Below are positions 16,884 through 25,059 of a stretch of DNA of 43,573 bases, in pieces; the stretch's first letter is position 1, and the number at the start of each line of letters is the position of its first letter. Position numbers and translations under genes: made by a program. The stretch comes from Betaproteobacteria bacterium. GTDB lineage: Bacteria; Pseudomonadota; Gammaproteobacteria; Burkholderiales; SG8-41. The notes beneath the pieces were generated by a model. It searched no databases and was not told where the DNA came from. It saw only the letters and a program-made list of their open reading frames with translations. The DNA lies in contig CANKUB010000027.1 of the NCBI GenBank assembly GCA_947486575.1, positions 1-43,573 of the forward strand, read 5' to 3'.

Positions 16884-18026
16884 ATGTACATGAAAAACCG
16901 CATTATATCGCTGCTGTTGGCCTTTGCTTCGGCAGCTTTCGCCGTTGGCGCAGGCGCGCAGGCATTGCAGGGTCTGAAGCCCGACGCGCCTGAGCGCTAT
17001 ACCGTAGAGCGTGGCGATACGCTGTGGGGCATTTCCGGGCGCTATCTGGACAAGCCGTGGGATTGGCCGCAATTGTGGAATATGAACCGCCAGCAAATCC
17101 GCAACCCGCACCGTATTTACCCTGGCGATGTGCTGGTGCTGGATCGCACCACGGGCCGTTTGCGTGTAGAAACCGTCGCCATGTCGCCGCGCGTGCGCAT
17201 CGAAGACCTCAAAGACGCCGTGCCCACCATTCCGCCGTCGGTGATTGAGCCGTTTATTTCGCGCCCGATGGTCATCACTGAAAACGAGCTCGACAGCGCG
17301 CCTAAAATCATCGCTACCGAAGAATCGCGGGTGGTGGTTGGTGCTGGCAACATTGCGTATGTCAAAGGCCTTGCCAAAGAAAAAGGCGACAGTTGGCACA
17401 TCTATCGACGTGGCGACAAGCTGGTTGATCCCGATACCGGCGCGTTACTCGGCTATTTGGGTTTGTATCTGGGCGAAGCGCGGGTGCGGGCTTTCGGCGA
17501 TATCAGCCGCATTGAAATCATCAAATCCACCCAGGAAATCTACACGGGTGACAGCCTGGTGCCTATTACTATAGAGCCGCCGGTATTTGCCTACGCGCCA
17601 CGCGCGCCAGCGGGCAAAGTGCAGGGCCGGGTGATGGCGCTGAACGATAATCTGTATGAAACCGGGCGCTATTCGGTGGTGTCGTTGTCGCGCGGCTCCA
17701 AAGACGGCCTCGAAGTCGGGCACGTTCTTGCGTTATATCGCAGCCCGAATACCGCGCGGTATTCGCTGCGTACCAGCTCCATGCTGGGCCGCACCGGCCC
17801 CACGGGCAATGACGGGCGACGGCTGTATTACGAAGAGCAACTCAACGTGCGCGACAGCCCGTTATTCAACACGCAAAAGCCGATCAATGATGCCGATCTC
17901 GCCAAATTGCCGGATGAGCGTTACGGACTAGTGATGGTATTTCGCGCGTTCGAGCGCGCCTCGTTTGGGTTGGTGATGCAGTCGAAGCTGCCGGTAGCCA
18001 TCGACGATATCGTTACCACGCCCTGA
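16884..18026 (+). CDS. LysM peptidoglycan-binding domain protein, exported
   Basis: 380 residues. The signal peptide is MYMKNRIISLLLAFASAAFAVGAGAQA. A LysM domain follows at ~38-84 (YTVERGDTLWGISGRYL...NRQQIRNPHRIYPGDVLVLD), which binds peptidoglycan glycan chains. The remaining ~290 residues have no catalytic motif that I recognise. This LysM protein is commonly found divergent from def and upstream of dprA in Betaproteobacteria. The start could be ATG 16884 or 16890; GAGGTG at 16875-16880 fits either. Probable role: periplasmic cell-wall-associated protein. Confidence 0.88.
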   Translation: MYMKNRIISLLLAFASAAFAVGAGAQALQGLKPDAPERYTVERGDTLWGISGRYLDKPWDWPQLWNMNRQQIRNPHRIYPGDVLVLDRTTGRLRVETVAMSPRVRIEDLKDAVPTIPPSVIEPFISRPMVITENELDSAPKIIATEESRVVVGAGNIAYVKGLAKEKGDSWHIYRRGDKLVDPDTGALLGYLGLYLGEARVRAFGDISRIEIIKSTQEIYTGDSLVPITIEPPVFAYAPRAPAGKVQGRVMALNDNLYETGRYSVVSLSRGSKDGLEVGHVLALYRSPNTARYSLRTSSMLGRTGPTGNDGRRLYYEEQLNVRDSPLFNTQKPINDADLAKLPDERYGLVMVFRAFERASFGLVMQSKLPVAIDDIVTTP

Positions 18027-18033
18027 TATTTTT

Positions 18034-18060
18034 CTGCCGCTACCGCCGCGCGGGCGGCAG
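18034..18060. repeat. GC-rich hairpin downstream of the LysM gene
   Basis: CTGCCGC (18034-18040) and GCGGCAG (18054-18060) are perfect inverted arms just after the stop at 18026. There is no T-run on the plus-strand side, so it is at best a weak or rho-assisted terminator or an mRNA 3'-end stabiliser. Confidence 0.4.
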
Positions 18061-18101
18061 CGCCCTACCGTCCCTATCGTTCCTGTTCTTTTGTTCTTTC
18101 G

Positions 18102-19190
18102 ATGCCGCTTGCCCCTGACATAGCCGCGTGGCTGCGCCTGTCGCTAACCACAGGCCTTGGTGGGGAAGCCTTCCGCAAATTACTGATAGCGTTCGGCGGG
18201 CCCGAACAGGTGCTGGGCGCCAGCCGCACCGCGCTCACCACCGTTGTCACGGGTAAACTCGCTGATGCCATACTGGATGGCGACGTATACAGCGAACCCG
18301 CCGTCGTCGAAGCCTGGCTCAATGACAGTAACAATCATGTTGTCACGCTGGCTGACAGCGAATACCCGCAGGCGCTGCTGCTGACACCCGATCCGCCGCC
18401 GTTGATTTATGTAAAAGGCCGCGTGGATTTGCTGAATAAAGCAGCGATTGCGGTTGTCGGCAGCCGCAACGCCACCGCGCAAGGCAAACTCACGGCGGAA
18501 TCCTTTTCAACCGCATTGAGCAACGCCGGCTTATGCGTGGTGAGCGGCTTGGCGCTGGGTATTGACGCCGCAGCGCATCGCGGCGGGCTGGCAGGATTGT
18601 CATCCACCATCGCCATCGTCGGCACTGGCCTCGATAAAGTATATCCCGCGCGCAATCGCGATCTCGCGCACGCTATCGCGGAAAAGGGCGCTATTGTTTC
18701 AGAGTTCGCGCTGGGTACGCCGCCGCTGGCCGCGAATTTTCCGCGCCGTAACCGCCTGATCAGTGGCATGACGCGCGGCTGTCTGGTGGTGGAGGCGGCG
18801 CTCTCCAGTGGCTCGCTGATCACCGCGCGCCTCAGCAATGAGCTGGGCAAAGACGTATTCGCCATTCCTGGTTCCATCCACTCAACACTGTCAAAAGGCT
18901 GTCACGTACTGATTAAACAAGGCGCCAAGCTGGTGGACGACGCGGCGGATATATTGAGCGAGCTGCGCTTGCCGCTGCCCGCTGGCGGTGCTGGCAGCAC
19001 TACCACGGACGATTCAGCCCAATCAAACCACCCGCTATTCGCTCACATGGCGTTTGATCCGTGCGACATCGACACCCTCGCCGGCCGTGCCGGATTGCCC
19101 GTGCACGAAGTCAGTGCGGCGCTGATTGAGCTCGAAATGGCGGGCGTAGTCGCCGGACTGCCTGGCGGGCTGTGGCAGAGAATATTGTAA
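18102..19190 (+). CDS. dprA: DNA-processing protein DprA
   Basis: 362 residues, the usual length. The N-terminal SAM-like helical region spans ~1-80. The Rossmann-like DprA domain follows, with VVGSRNATAQGKLTAE (118-133), VVSGLALGIDAAAHRGGL (146-163), NFPRRNRLISG (212-222) and a C-terminal SGSLITARLSNELGKDVFAIPG block. A winged-helix domain occupies the last ~60 residues (CDIDTLAGRAGLPVHEVSAAL). DprA loads RecA on incoming single-stranded DNA in natural transformation. No strong ribosome-binding site is visible before the ATG. A 192-bp gap with no recognised feature separates it from topB. Confidence 0.95.
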   Translation: MPLAPDIAAWLRLSLTTGLGGEAFRKLLIAFGGPEQVLGASRTALTTVVTGKLADAILDGDVYSEPAVVEAWLNDSNNHVVTLADSEYPQALLLTPDPPPLIYVKGRVDLLNKAAIAVVGSRNATAQGKLTAESFSTALSNAGLCVVSGLALGIDAAAHRGGLAGLSSTIAIVGTGLDKVYPARNRDLAHAIAEKGAIVSEFALGTPPLAANFPRRNRLISGMTRGCLVVEAALSSGSLITARLSNELGKDVFAIPGSIHSTLSKGCHVLIKQGAKLVDDAADILSELRLPLPAGGAGSTTTDDSAQSNHPLFAHMAFDPCDIDTLAGRAGLPVHEVSAALIELEMAGVVAGLPGGLWQRIL

Positions 19191-19382
19191 CTATTTGTTT
19201 TTATTGAATTATTTTCGTTATGAGATAGCCAATTTTGGGCTAACCGTGACGGATTGGCTTGCTTTCGCGCCCGGTTTGTTCTTATTATCTGCGCCTCTTT
19301 TTGCACCGCAACGTGCGGTGCCCTATACACAGTCCTTATCACAGCCCTTATGCAGTTTATGCGCGAGTGTTCATAAAAAACC

Positions 19383-21941
19383 ATGTCAAAACAACTAATT
19401 ATCGCGGAAAAGCCCTCAGTGGCCAGCGATATTGCGCGCGTATTGGGCGGCTTCAAGCGCCACGACGATTTTTTTGAGAGCGACGATTTTGTGCTGTCCT
19501 CCGCTGTCGGCCACCTGGTACAGATTGCCGTGCCGGATGAGTTTGAAGTCAAGCGCGGCAAATGGTCGTTTGCCAACCTGCCGGTGATTCCGCCGCACTT
19601 TGATCTGCTGCCGATTGAGAAATCCGAGGCGCGGTTGAAGCTTCTGACCAAGCTCCTCAAACGTAAAGATGTCACGGGCGTCATCAACGCCTGCGACGCG
19701 GGCCGCGAGGGCGAACTGATTTTTCGCTACATCGCCAGTCACGCGGGCAGCAAAAAACCGGTGCAGCGTTTGTGGCTGCAATCGATGACGGCGGGTTCGA
19801 TCAAAGAAGGTTTCAAACACCTGCGCAGCGACGACGAAATGCTGCCGTTGGCCGACGCGGCCATTTGCCGCTCGGAAGCCGACTGGCTGGTCGGCATAAA
19901 CGGCACGCGCGCGATGACCGCATTCAACTCCAAAAGCGGAGGCTTTCACAAAACCCCGGTGGGCCGCGTGCAAACGCCAACGCTGGCGATTCTTGTAGAG
20001 CGCGAAGAAAAAATCAAACGCTTCGTGCCCAAAGATTATTGGGAAGTTCACGGCACCTTCGGCGTCACTGCTGGTGAGTACACCGGACGCTGGATTGACG
20101 AAAATTTCGCCAAAGCGAAAAAAGACGCCAAGGAAAACGAAGGCGATCCAGATCTACGCGCCGAGCGTCTGTGGGATGCCAATCGCGCCGCAGCGATCAA
20201 AGCCAAATGCGAAGGCAAGCCCGGCGAGATCGAAGAAGAAAGCAAACCCACAACGCAAGCGTCGCCGCTGTTGTTCGACTTGACGAGTTTGCAGCGCGCC
20301 GCCAACGGACGGTTTGGTTTTTCAGCGCGCACTACGCTGTCACTCGCGCAATCTTTGTACGAAAAGCACAAAGTGCTGACGTATCCGCGCACGGATGCGC
20401 GCGCACTGCCCGAAGATTATCTCGATACGGTGAAAGAAACACTGAAGGTATTATCCGATTCGGAATACGCTCCTTTTGCCAAAAAAATATTGAAACAAGG
20501 CTGGGTCAAACCCACCAAGCGCATTTTCAATAACGCAAAAATTTCCGACCACTTTGCGATTATCCCCACCGGACAGCCGCCCAAAGCGCTGAACGAAATC
20601 GAAACCAAGTTATACGACTTGGTGGTGCGCCAGTTTCTCGCGGTGTTCTACCCCAGCGCGGAATACATGGTGACCACGCGCATCACGCGCGTCGAGCAGG
20701 AGGCCTTCAAGAGCGAAGGCAAAGTGCTGGTCAACGCTGGCTGGCTGGAAGTGCATGGCAAAGCTGCGGCAGGCGATGATGAATCGCCCAATCTGGTAGC
20801 GGTGAAAAAAGGCGAAAAAGCCAAGACTGAAAAAATTGATGTGCTCGCCACACAAACCAAACCGCCCGCACGCTTTAACGAAGCCACGCTGCTGTCCGCT
20901 ATGGAAGGCGCTGGCAAGTTGGTGGAAGACGAAGAGCTGCGCGACGCGATGAAAGAGCGCGGCCTTGGCACGCCAGCCACGCGCGCCGTCACCATCGAAA
21001 AGTTAATCGCCGAAGAATACCTGCTGCGACTCGGTCGCGAACTGCAGGCCACACCCAAGGCGTTTGCGCTGATTACGCTGCTGCGTGGCCTGGAAATCCC
21101 TGAGCTCGCTTCGCCCGAAATGACCGGCGAATGGGAATACAAGTTAAAGCAAATGGAGCAGGGCAAGTTAAAACGCGACACCTTCATGCGCGAGATTGGC
21201 AAGATGACGCGCCACATTGTCGAGCGCGCCAAAGCGCACGACAGCGAGTCCGTGCCCGGCGACTACGTTACGCTACAGGCCAAATGCCCCAGTTGCGGCG
21301 GCACGATCAAAGAGAACTACAAAAAATTCCAGTGCGAGAAGTGCGAATTCTCGCTGTGGCGGATCCTCGCGGGGCGGCAGTTTGAATCGACGGAAATCGA
21401 CGAGCTGATTGCCAAAAAGAGTATCGGTCCACTGCAAGGTTTTCGTTCGCGTCTGGGGCGCCCGTTTGCCGCCAACATCAAGTTAAACAGCGAATTCAAA
21501 CTCGAATTTGATTTCGGCCAGGCCAACGAAGACGCCGAGCCCGTCGACTTCACCGGTCAGGAATCCATCGGTGTATGCCCCAAATGTGGCGGCAACGTCT
21601 ACTCACATGGCATGGCTTACCTGTGTGAGAAAGCCGCCGCGCAACCGCGCACCTGCGATTTCCGCACTGGCAAAATCATTCTTCAACGCAACATCGAGCC
21701 AGAGCAGGTCACCAAGTTGCTGAAAGACGGCAAGACGGATTTGCTGCATAAATTCATCAGTAAAAAGGGGCGGCCATTCTCCGCGTTTCTGGTGCGTGGC
21801 AGCGACGGCAAAGTGTCGTTTGAGTTTGCGCCGCGTGAGGCCAAGGTTACGAAAGCCGGGGCGAAGTCAGTAACGAAAGATGCGGACGAAAAACCAGTGG
21901 CTAAAAAGAAGGCTGCACCTCGGGCGCGTAAGGCGGCGTAA
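19383..21941 (+). CDS. topB: DNA topoisomerase III (type IA)
   Basis: 852 residues, longer than E. coli TopB (~650) because of C-terminal zinc-type repeats and a basic tail. The Toprim domain has IIAEKPSVASDIARVLGGF and the metal motif DAGREGE (105-111). PVGRVQTPTLAILVERE follows, and then the catalytic tyrosine Tyr334 in TYPRTDARALPEDY. C-terminal Topo-type zinc modules: CPSCGGTIKENYKKFQCEKCEF at ~633-654 and CPKCGGNVYS...CDF further on. The tail is Lys/Ala-rich (KPVAKKKAAPRARKAA). It relaxes and decatenates DNA by single-strand passage. This long C-terminal architecture is common in betaproteobacterial TopB. Confidence 0.95.
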   Translation: MSKQLIIAEKPSVASDIARVLGGFKRHDDFFESDDFVLSSAVGHLVQIAVPDEFEVKRGKWSFANLPVIPPHFDLLPIEKSEARLKLLTKLLKRKDVTGVINACDAGREGELIFRYIASHAGSKKPVQRLWLQSMTAGSIKEGFKHLRSDDEMLPLADAAICRSEADWLVGINGTRAMTAFNSKSGGFHKTPVGRVQTPTLAILVEREEKIKRFVPKDYWEVHGTFGVTAGEYTGRWIDENFAKAKKDAKENEGDPDLRAERLWDANRAAAIKAKCEGKPGEIEEESKPTTQASPLLFDLTSLQRAANGRFGFSARTTLSLAQSLYEKHKVLTYPRTDARALPEDYLDTVKETLKVLSDSEYAPFAKKILKQGWVKPTKRIFNNAKISDHFAIIPTGQPPKALNEIETKLYDLVVRQFLAVFYPSAEYMVTTRITRVEQEAFKSEGKVLVNAGWLEVHGKAAAGDDESPNLVAVKKGEKAKTEKIDVLATQTKPPARFNEATLLSAMEGAGKLVEDEELRDAMKERGLGTPATRAVTIEKLIAEEYLLRLGRELQATPKAFALITLLRGLEIPELASPEMTGEWEYKLKQMEQGKLKRDTFMREIGKMTRHIVERAKAHDSESVPGDYVTLQAKCPSCGGTIKENYKKFQCEKCEFSLWRILAGRQFESTEIDELIAKKSIGPLQGFRSRLGRPFAANIKLNSEFKLEFDFGQANEDAEPVDFTGQESIGVCPKCGGNVYSHGMAYLCEKAAAQPRTCDFRTGKIILQRNIEPEQVTKLLKDGKTDLLHKFISKKGRPFSAFLVRGSDGKVSFEFAPREAKVTKAGAKSVTKDADEKPVAKKKAAPRARKAA

Positions 21942-21943
21942 GC

Positions 21944-22939
21944 CTAATCCGTCGCCTTAATCCCCGCCGCCTTCACCGCCTTACCCCACCGCTCGACTTC
22001 GGCTTTCATGAATTTGCCGAAAGCCTCCGGTGCCATCGGCGTGGGGTCGTAGCCGCGATCGCTCAATTGTTTGGCGGCGTCGCTGCCACTCAATATTTTG
22101 GTGAACACGCTATTGAGTTGCGTGATGATCGGTTGTGGCGTATTCGCGGGGGCCATCAAACCGTACCAGCCGCTGATCGCGAAACCTTTGTAGCCGGATT
22201 CATCCAGCGTCGGCAATTCAGGCAGTTCACGTGTGCGCTTAAGGGTGGTGACGGCCAGCGCGCGGATTTTGCCTGAGCGAATTTGCGGAATGGCTGCGCC
22301 AGGGCCGGAGAACAGGGTTTGCACTTCGCCACCGAGTGCGGCTGTCATTGCGGGGCCGCTGCCGCGATACGGTATGTGGGTGATTTTAACTTTGGCGGTT
22401 TGGTAAAACACTTCTTGTGCCAGATGCGATGTGACGTTGCCGGAGCCGAAGTTGAACCCGTTGGGTTTGGCCTGCGCAAGTTTGATGAAATCCGCCAGTG
22501 TTTTGGCGGGCACCGACGGATGCACCGAAACAATATACGGCTGCTCGATCAGCATGGTGATCGGTGCGAAATCGCGGCTGACATCGAACGGCACCTGTGC
22601 GTACATCCACGGCGCAACAGTCGTCGCGCCAATTTCGGCGACGATTAAAGTGTAGCCGTCGGGCGTGGCTTTTGCGCCGATGGCGGTGCCGCCGGTGCCT
22701 TGCGCGCCGCCGCGATTATCGATCAGCAGTTGTTGGCCGAGTGCCGCCGTGACCGCTGGTTGCAGGATGCGCGAAACCAGATCGGTGCCGCCGCCGGGTG
22801 GGAACGGCACGATCAGGCGGATGGGCTTGTTGGGGTAGGCGCCAGCCGCGCCACCGGCTTTTTCGGCGGCCAATAACGATTGCGATGACAGCGCCACGCT
22901 TGCGGCCAAGGCGGCCAGCACACTAAACCACTTGTTCAT
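21944..22939 (-). CDS. Bug/TctC family tripartite tricarboxylate receptor
   Basis: 331 residues. The start MNKWFSVLAALAASVALSS at 22939 has GGGAGC as ribosome-binding site and a clear signal peptide cleaved near LLAAEK. Signatures: YPNKPIRLIVPFPPGGGTD, IDNRGGAQGTGG, ATPDGYTL, THIPYRGSGPA and GWYGLMAPANTP. It is a periplasmic solute receptor; its ligand is unknown and no TctAB membrane genes are nearby. It ends two bases from the topB stop (convergent) and is divergent from the HTH-aminotransferase gene, with an A+T-rich 185-bp shared upstream region. Confidence 0.92.
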   Translation of the reverse strand: MNKWFSVLAALAASVALSSQSLLAAEKAGGAAGAYPNKPIRLIVPFPPGGGTDLVSRILQPAVTAALGQQLLIDNRGGAQGTGGTAIGAKATPDGYTLIVAEIGATTVAPWMYAQVPFDVSRDFAPITMLIEQPYIVSVHPSVPAKTLADFIKLAQAKPNGFNFGSGNVTSHLAQEVFYQTAKVKITHIPYRGSGPAMTAALGGEVQTLFSGPGAAIPQIRSGKIRALAVTTLKRTRELPELPTLDESGYKGFAISGWYGLMAPANTPQPIITQLNSVFTKILSGSDAAKQLSDRGYDPTPMAPEAFGKFMKAEVERWGKAVKAAGIKATD

Positions 22940-23088
22940 AAAAGCTCCCAGGTTGGATCGTGGCGCGAAGTTAACACGGCTTTGCCTTGTGTAAAAGCCG
23001 CCAGCCCAAAACAATCAATGTGGTGCAATAAATAAAAAATCTTTAAAAACATATAGTTAATAAATACACTTAAAATGAAAATCTCAAA

Positions 23089-23117
23089 TTGTCAAACTAA
23101 TTTTGCCATGTTATTAT
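23089..23117 (+). promoter_or_regulatory. Sigma-70 promoter giving an apparently leaderless HTH-aminotransferase mRNA
   Basis: TTGTCA (23089-23094), a 17-base spacer, and TATTAT (23112-23117). This is five of six matches to both hexamers with ideal spacing. Transcription would start about seven bases after the -10, at ~23124-23125, which is the A of the start codon at 23125. No ribosome-binding site precedes that ATG. The predicted mRNA is therefore leaderless, as for phage lambda cI from PRM. Confidence 0.7.
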
Positions 23118-23124
23118 TACACCC

Positions 23125-24651
23125 ATGAATTGCGCAGAACGCCTTGTAGAACTTTTCGGTAGCCAGGCCGAAGTTGCCCGCCGCTTTAGTTTGGATCGCG
23201 CGGTGGTTAACAATTGGGTGAAGTCCGGCTACGTACCGGCGCGCTGGGCAATGGAAGTAGAGCAAGTCACCAACGGTGAAGTCACTGCCGCTGAAATTTT
23301 GAATGACGCAACAGCACGCAAACCGATCCGGCTGAAATCGCGGCCCGACGGCGAAAATCTTTACGCATTGAACCAATCCAACTCTGGGAGCGACACCATG
23401 AGCAACATCTATTTACCTGCCAAACGCATCAGCTCGTTCCATCCGCCGCAGCGCACCTTGCTCGGCCCCGGCCCGACGGAGATTCATCCGCGCGTGCTGA
23501 CCACCATGAGCCAGCCCGCCATCGGTTATCTTGATCCGGTTTTTGTGGACATGATGGAAGAGTTGAAATCACTGCTGCGCTATGTGTATCAAACCAAAAA
23601 TCCGCTGACGTTCCCGATCTCCGGCCCTGGCTCGGTGGGCATGGAATTTTGTTTTGTGAACATGGTTGCGCCCGGCGACAAAGTGATTGTGTGCCGCAAC
23701 GGCGTGTTCGGCGGCCGCATGATTGAAAATGTTGAGCGCTGCGGCGCAACGGCAATTGTGGTTGAAGACAAATGGGGCGAGCCGGTTGATCCGCAAAAAC
23801 TGGAAGATGCGCTGAAAGCGAACCCGGATGTGCGGCTGGTGGCGTTTGTGCACGCCGAGACTTCCACCGGCGTGTTGTCGGATGCGAAAACGCTGGTAGA
23901 AATAGCCCATAAATATAACGCGCTGACAATTGTGGATGCCGTGACGTCGCTTGGCGGTGTTGAAGTTCGCGTCGATGACTGGAAATTTGACGCGGTGTAT
24001 TCCGCCAGCCAGAAATGCCTGTCTTGCACGCCGGGTTTGTCGCCGGTGTCGATCAGCGAGCGCGTGGTCGATTTCGTCAAAGGCCGCAAAGACAAAATAC
24101 ATAGCTGGTTCATGGACATGAATCTGCTGCTGGGCTATTGGGGCGCGACCACTCGCACTTATCACCACACTGCACCGACCAACTCGCTGTTCGGCCTGCA
24201 TGAAGCGCTGCTGCTGATCCGTGAAGAAGGCCTGGAAAACTGCTGGGCGCGCCACAAGCGCCACCACATCGCGTTGAAGGCCGGCCTCGAAGCGATGGGC
24301 CTTAAATTTCTGGTAGACCCGAAGTACCAAGTACCGGAAATGAATGCCGTGTTTTGCGCGCCGGGTGTGGACGAAGCCAAAGTGCGCAAGACGCTGCTCG
24401 ACGAATTCGGCCTGGAAATCGGCGCGGGCCTGGGGCCGCTGGCAGGCAAAATCTGGCGCTTTGGTTTGATGGGTTACTCGTGCCGCCCCGACAACGTGAT
24501 GCTGTGCCTGTCGGCGCTGGGTTCAGTGCTGGAAGACATGGGTTACGCCGTGCATGTGGGCGATGCAGAATCTGCTGCACATGGTGCGTATGCGGCGATG
24601 CACGCCACTGAGGCTGCGGCCAAGAAGCGCAAAACCGCCAAAGCTGCCTGA
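23125..24651 (+). CDS. YdaS/Cro-type HTH domain fused to class V (alanine-glyoxylate-type) aminotransferase
   Basis: 508 codons with no internal stop. Residues 1-~62 are a YdaS/Cro-like helix-turn-helix (LFGSQAEVARRFSLDRAVVN, then NWVKSGYVPARWAMEVEQVT), the type found in phage repressors and antitoxins. A polar linker (~63-91) leads to a complete class V aminotransferase: LLGPGPTEIHPRV, FPISGPGSVGMEF, VDAVTSLGGV (Asp271, PLP ring) and PLP lysine Lys297 in SASQKCLSCTPGLSP. The C-terminus is Lys/Ala-rich. The enzyme probably transaminates small amino acids to glyoxylate-type acceptors. ATG 23398 (residue 92) has its own ribosome-binding site (GGGAG, seven-base spacing) and would give a normal 417-residue enzyme. 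Two products, repressor-enzyme and enzyme, are thus possible from one ORF. Alternatively, two genes became joined by loss of the first stop. It abuts the convergent TfoX gene with no gap. Confidence 0.85.
   Translation: MNCAERLVELFGSQAEVARRFSLDRAVVNNWVKSGYVPARWAMEVEQVTNGEVTAAEILNDATARKPIRLKSRPDGENLYALNQSNSGSDTMSNIYLPAKRISSFHPPQRTLLGPGPTEIHPRVLTTMSQPAIGYLDPVFVDMMEELKSLLRYVYQTKNPLTFPISGPGSVGMEFCFVNMVAPGDKVIVCRNGVFGGRMIENVERCGATAIVVEDKWGEPVDPQKLEDALKANPDVRLVAFVHAETSTGVLSDAKTLVEIAHKYNALTIVDAVTSLGGVEVRVDDWKFDAVYSASQKCLSCTPGLSPVSISERVVDFVKGRKDKIHSWFMDMNLLLGYWGATTRTYHHTAPTNSLFGLHEALLLIREEGLENCWARHKRHHIALKAGLEAMGLKFLVDPKYQVPEMNAVFCAPGVDEAKVRKTLLDEFGLEIGAGLGPLAGKIWRFGLMGYSCRPDNVMLCLSALGSVLEDMGYAVHVGDAESAAHGAYAAMHATEAAAKKRKTAKAA
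23386..23400 (+). promoter_or_regulatory. Internal ribosome-binding site and ATG for the free aminotransferase
   Basis: GGGAG at 23386-23390 lies seven bases before ATG 23398, in frame with the long ORF. It begins MSNIYLPAKRISSF, where the aminotransferase homology starts. This decides where a stand-alone enzyme would begin, and is stronger than the leaderless context at 23125. Confidence 0.7.
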
Positions 24652-25059
24652 TTATTTGGCAGGTGTTCTGATGGCCGGCCGCGAAGATTTTTTCTTCGCA
24701 GCCGGTTTCTTTTTGGTGGCCGCTTTTTTCGCATGCGCTCGCAGGGTAGCCTCAAGCGCCCGCCGCGCCCACGGCAACATCAAATGTGGCGCATCCATTG
24801 CATCACCGGGTGCGCGCCGATAGTTCATGGTCATGTCTTTGCCGTCTTTGCTGTAAACAAACGGCGCGCAGTCTTCTGCATCGAACGCAGCGCGCGTGAC
24901 TTCATCTGCTTTCAGGTAAAGCTCGTCGTCAACGACAATCCCCATGAACAAGCCATCAATATAAACGCCGTGGCCGCCGAACATGCGCTTTGTGACGACA
25001 TGTCCCGCAGGCGCCAGCAGTTCGGCTACGTGATCGATAAAATCGCTGGTGCTGGGCAT
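24652..25059 (-). CDS. TfoX N-terminal domain protein
   Basis: 135 residues. Residues ~5-100 match the TfoX_N fold: FIDHVAELLAPAGHVVTKRMFGGHGVYIDG, then LYLKADE and FVYSKDGKDMTMNYRRAP. The C-terminal TfoX domain is absent, as is normal for single-domain versions. The last ~30 residues are a Lys/Ala/Pro-rich, histone-H1-like tail (KKPAAKKKSSRP). Full-length TfoX/Sxy regulates competence genes; single-domain relatives have no firm role, so I give no gene symbol. The ATG overlaps the mgtE stop by one base (TGATG), so they are co-transcribed. The gene abuts the aminotransferase stop with zero bases between them. Confidence 0.88.
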   Translation of the reverse strand: MPSTSDFIDHVAELLAPAGHVVTKRMFGGHGVYIDGLFMGIVVDDELYLKADEVTRAAFDAEDCAPFVYSKDGKDMTMNYRRAPGDAMDAPHLMLPWARRALEATLRAHAKKAATKKKPAAKKKSSRPAIRTPAK

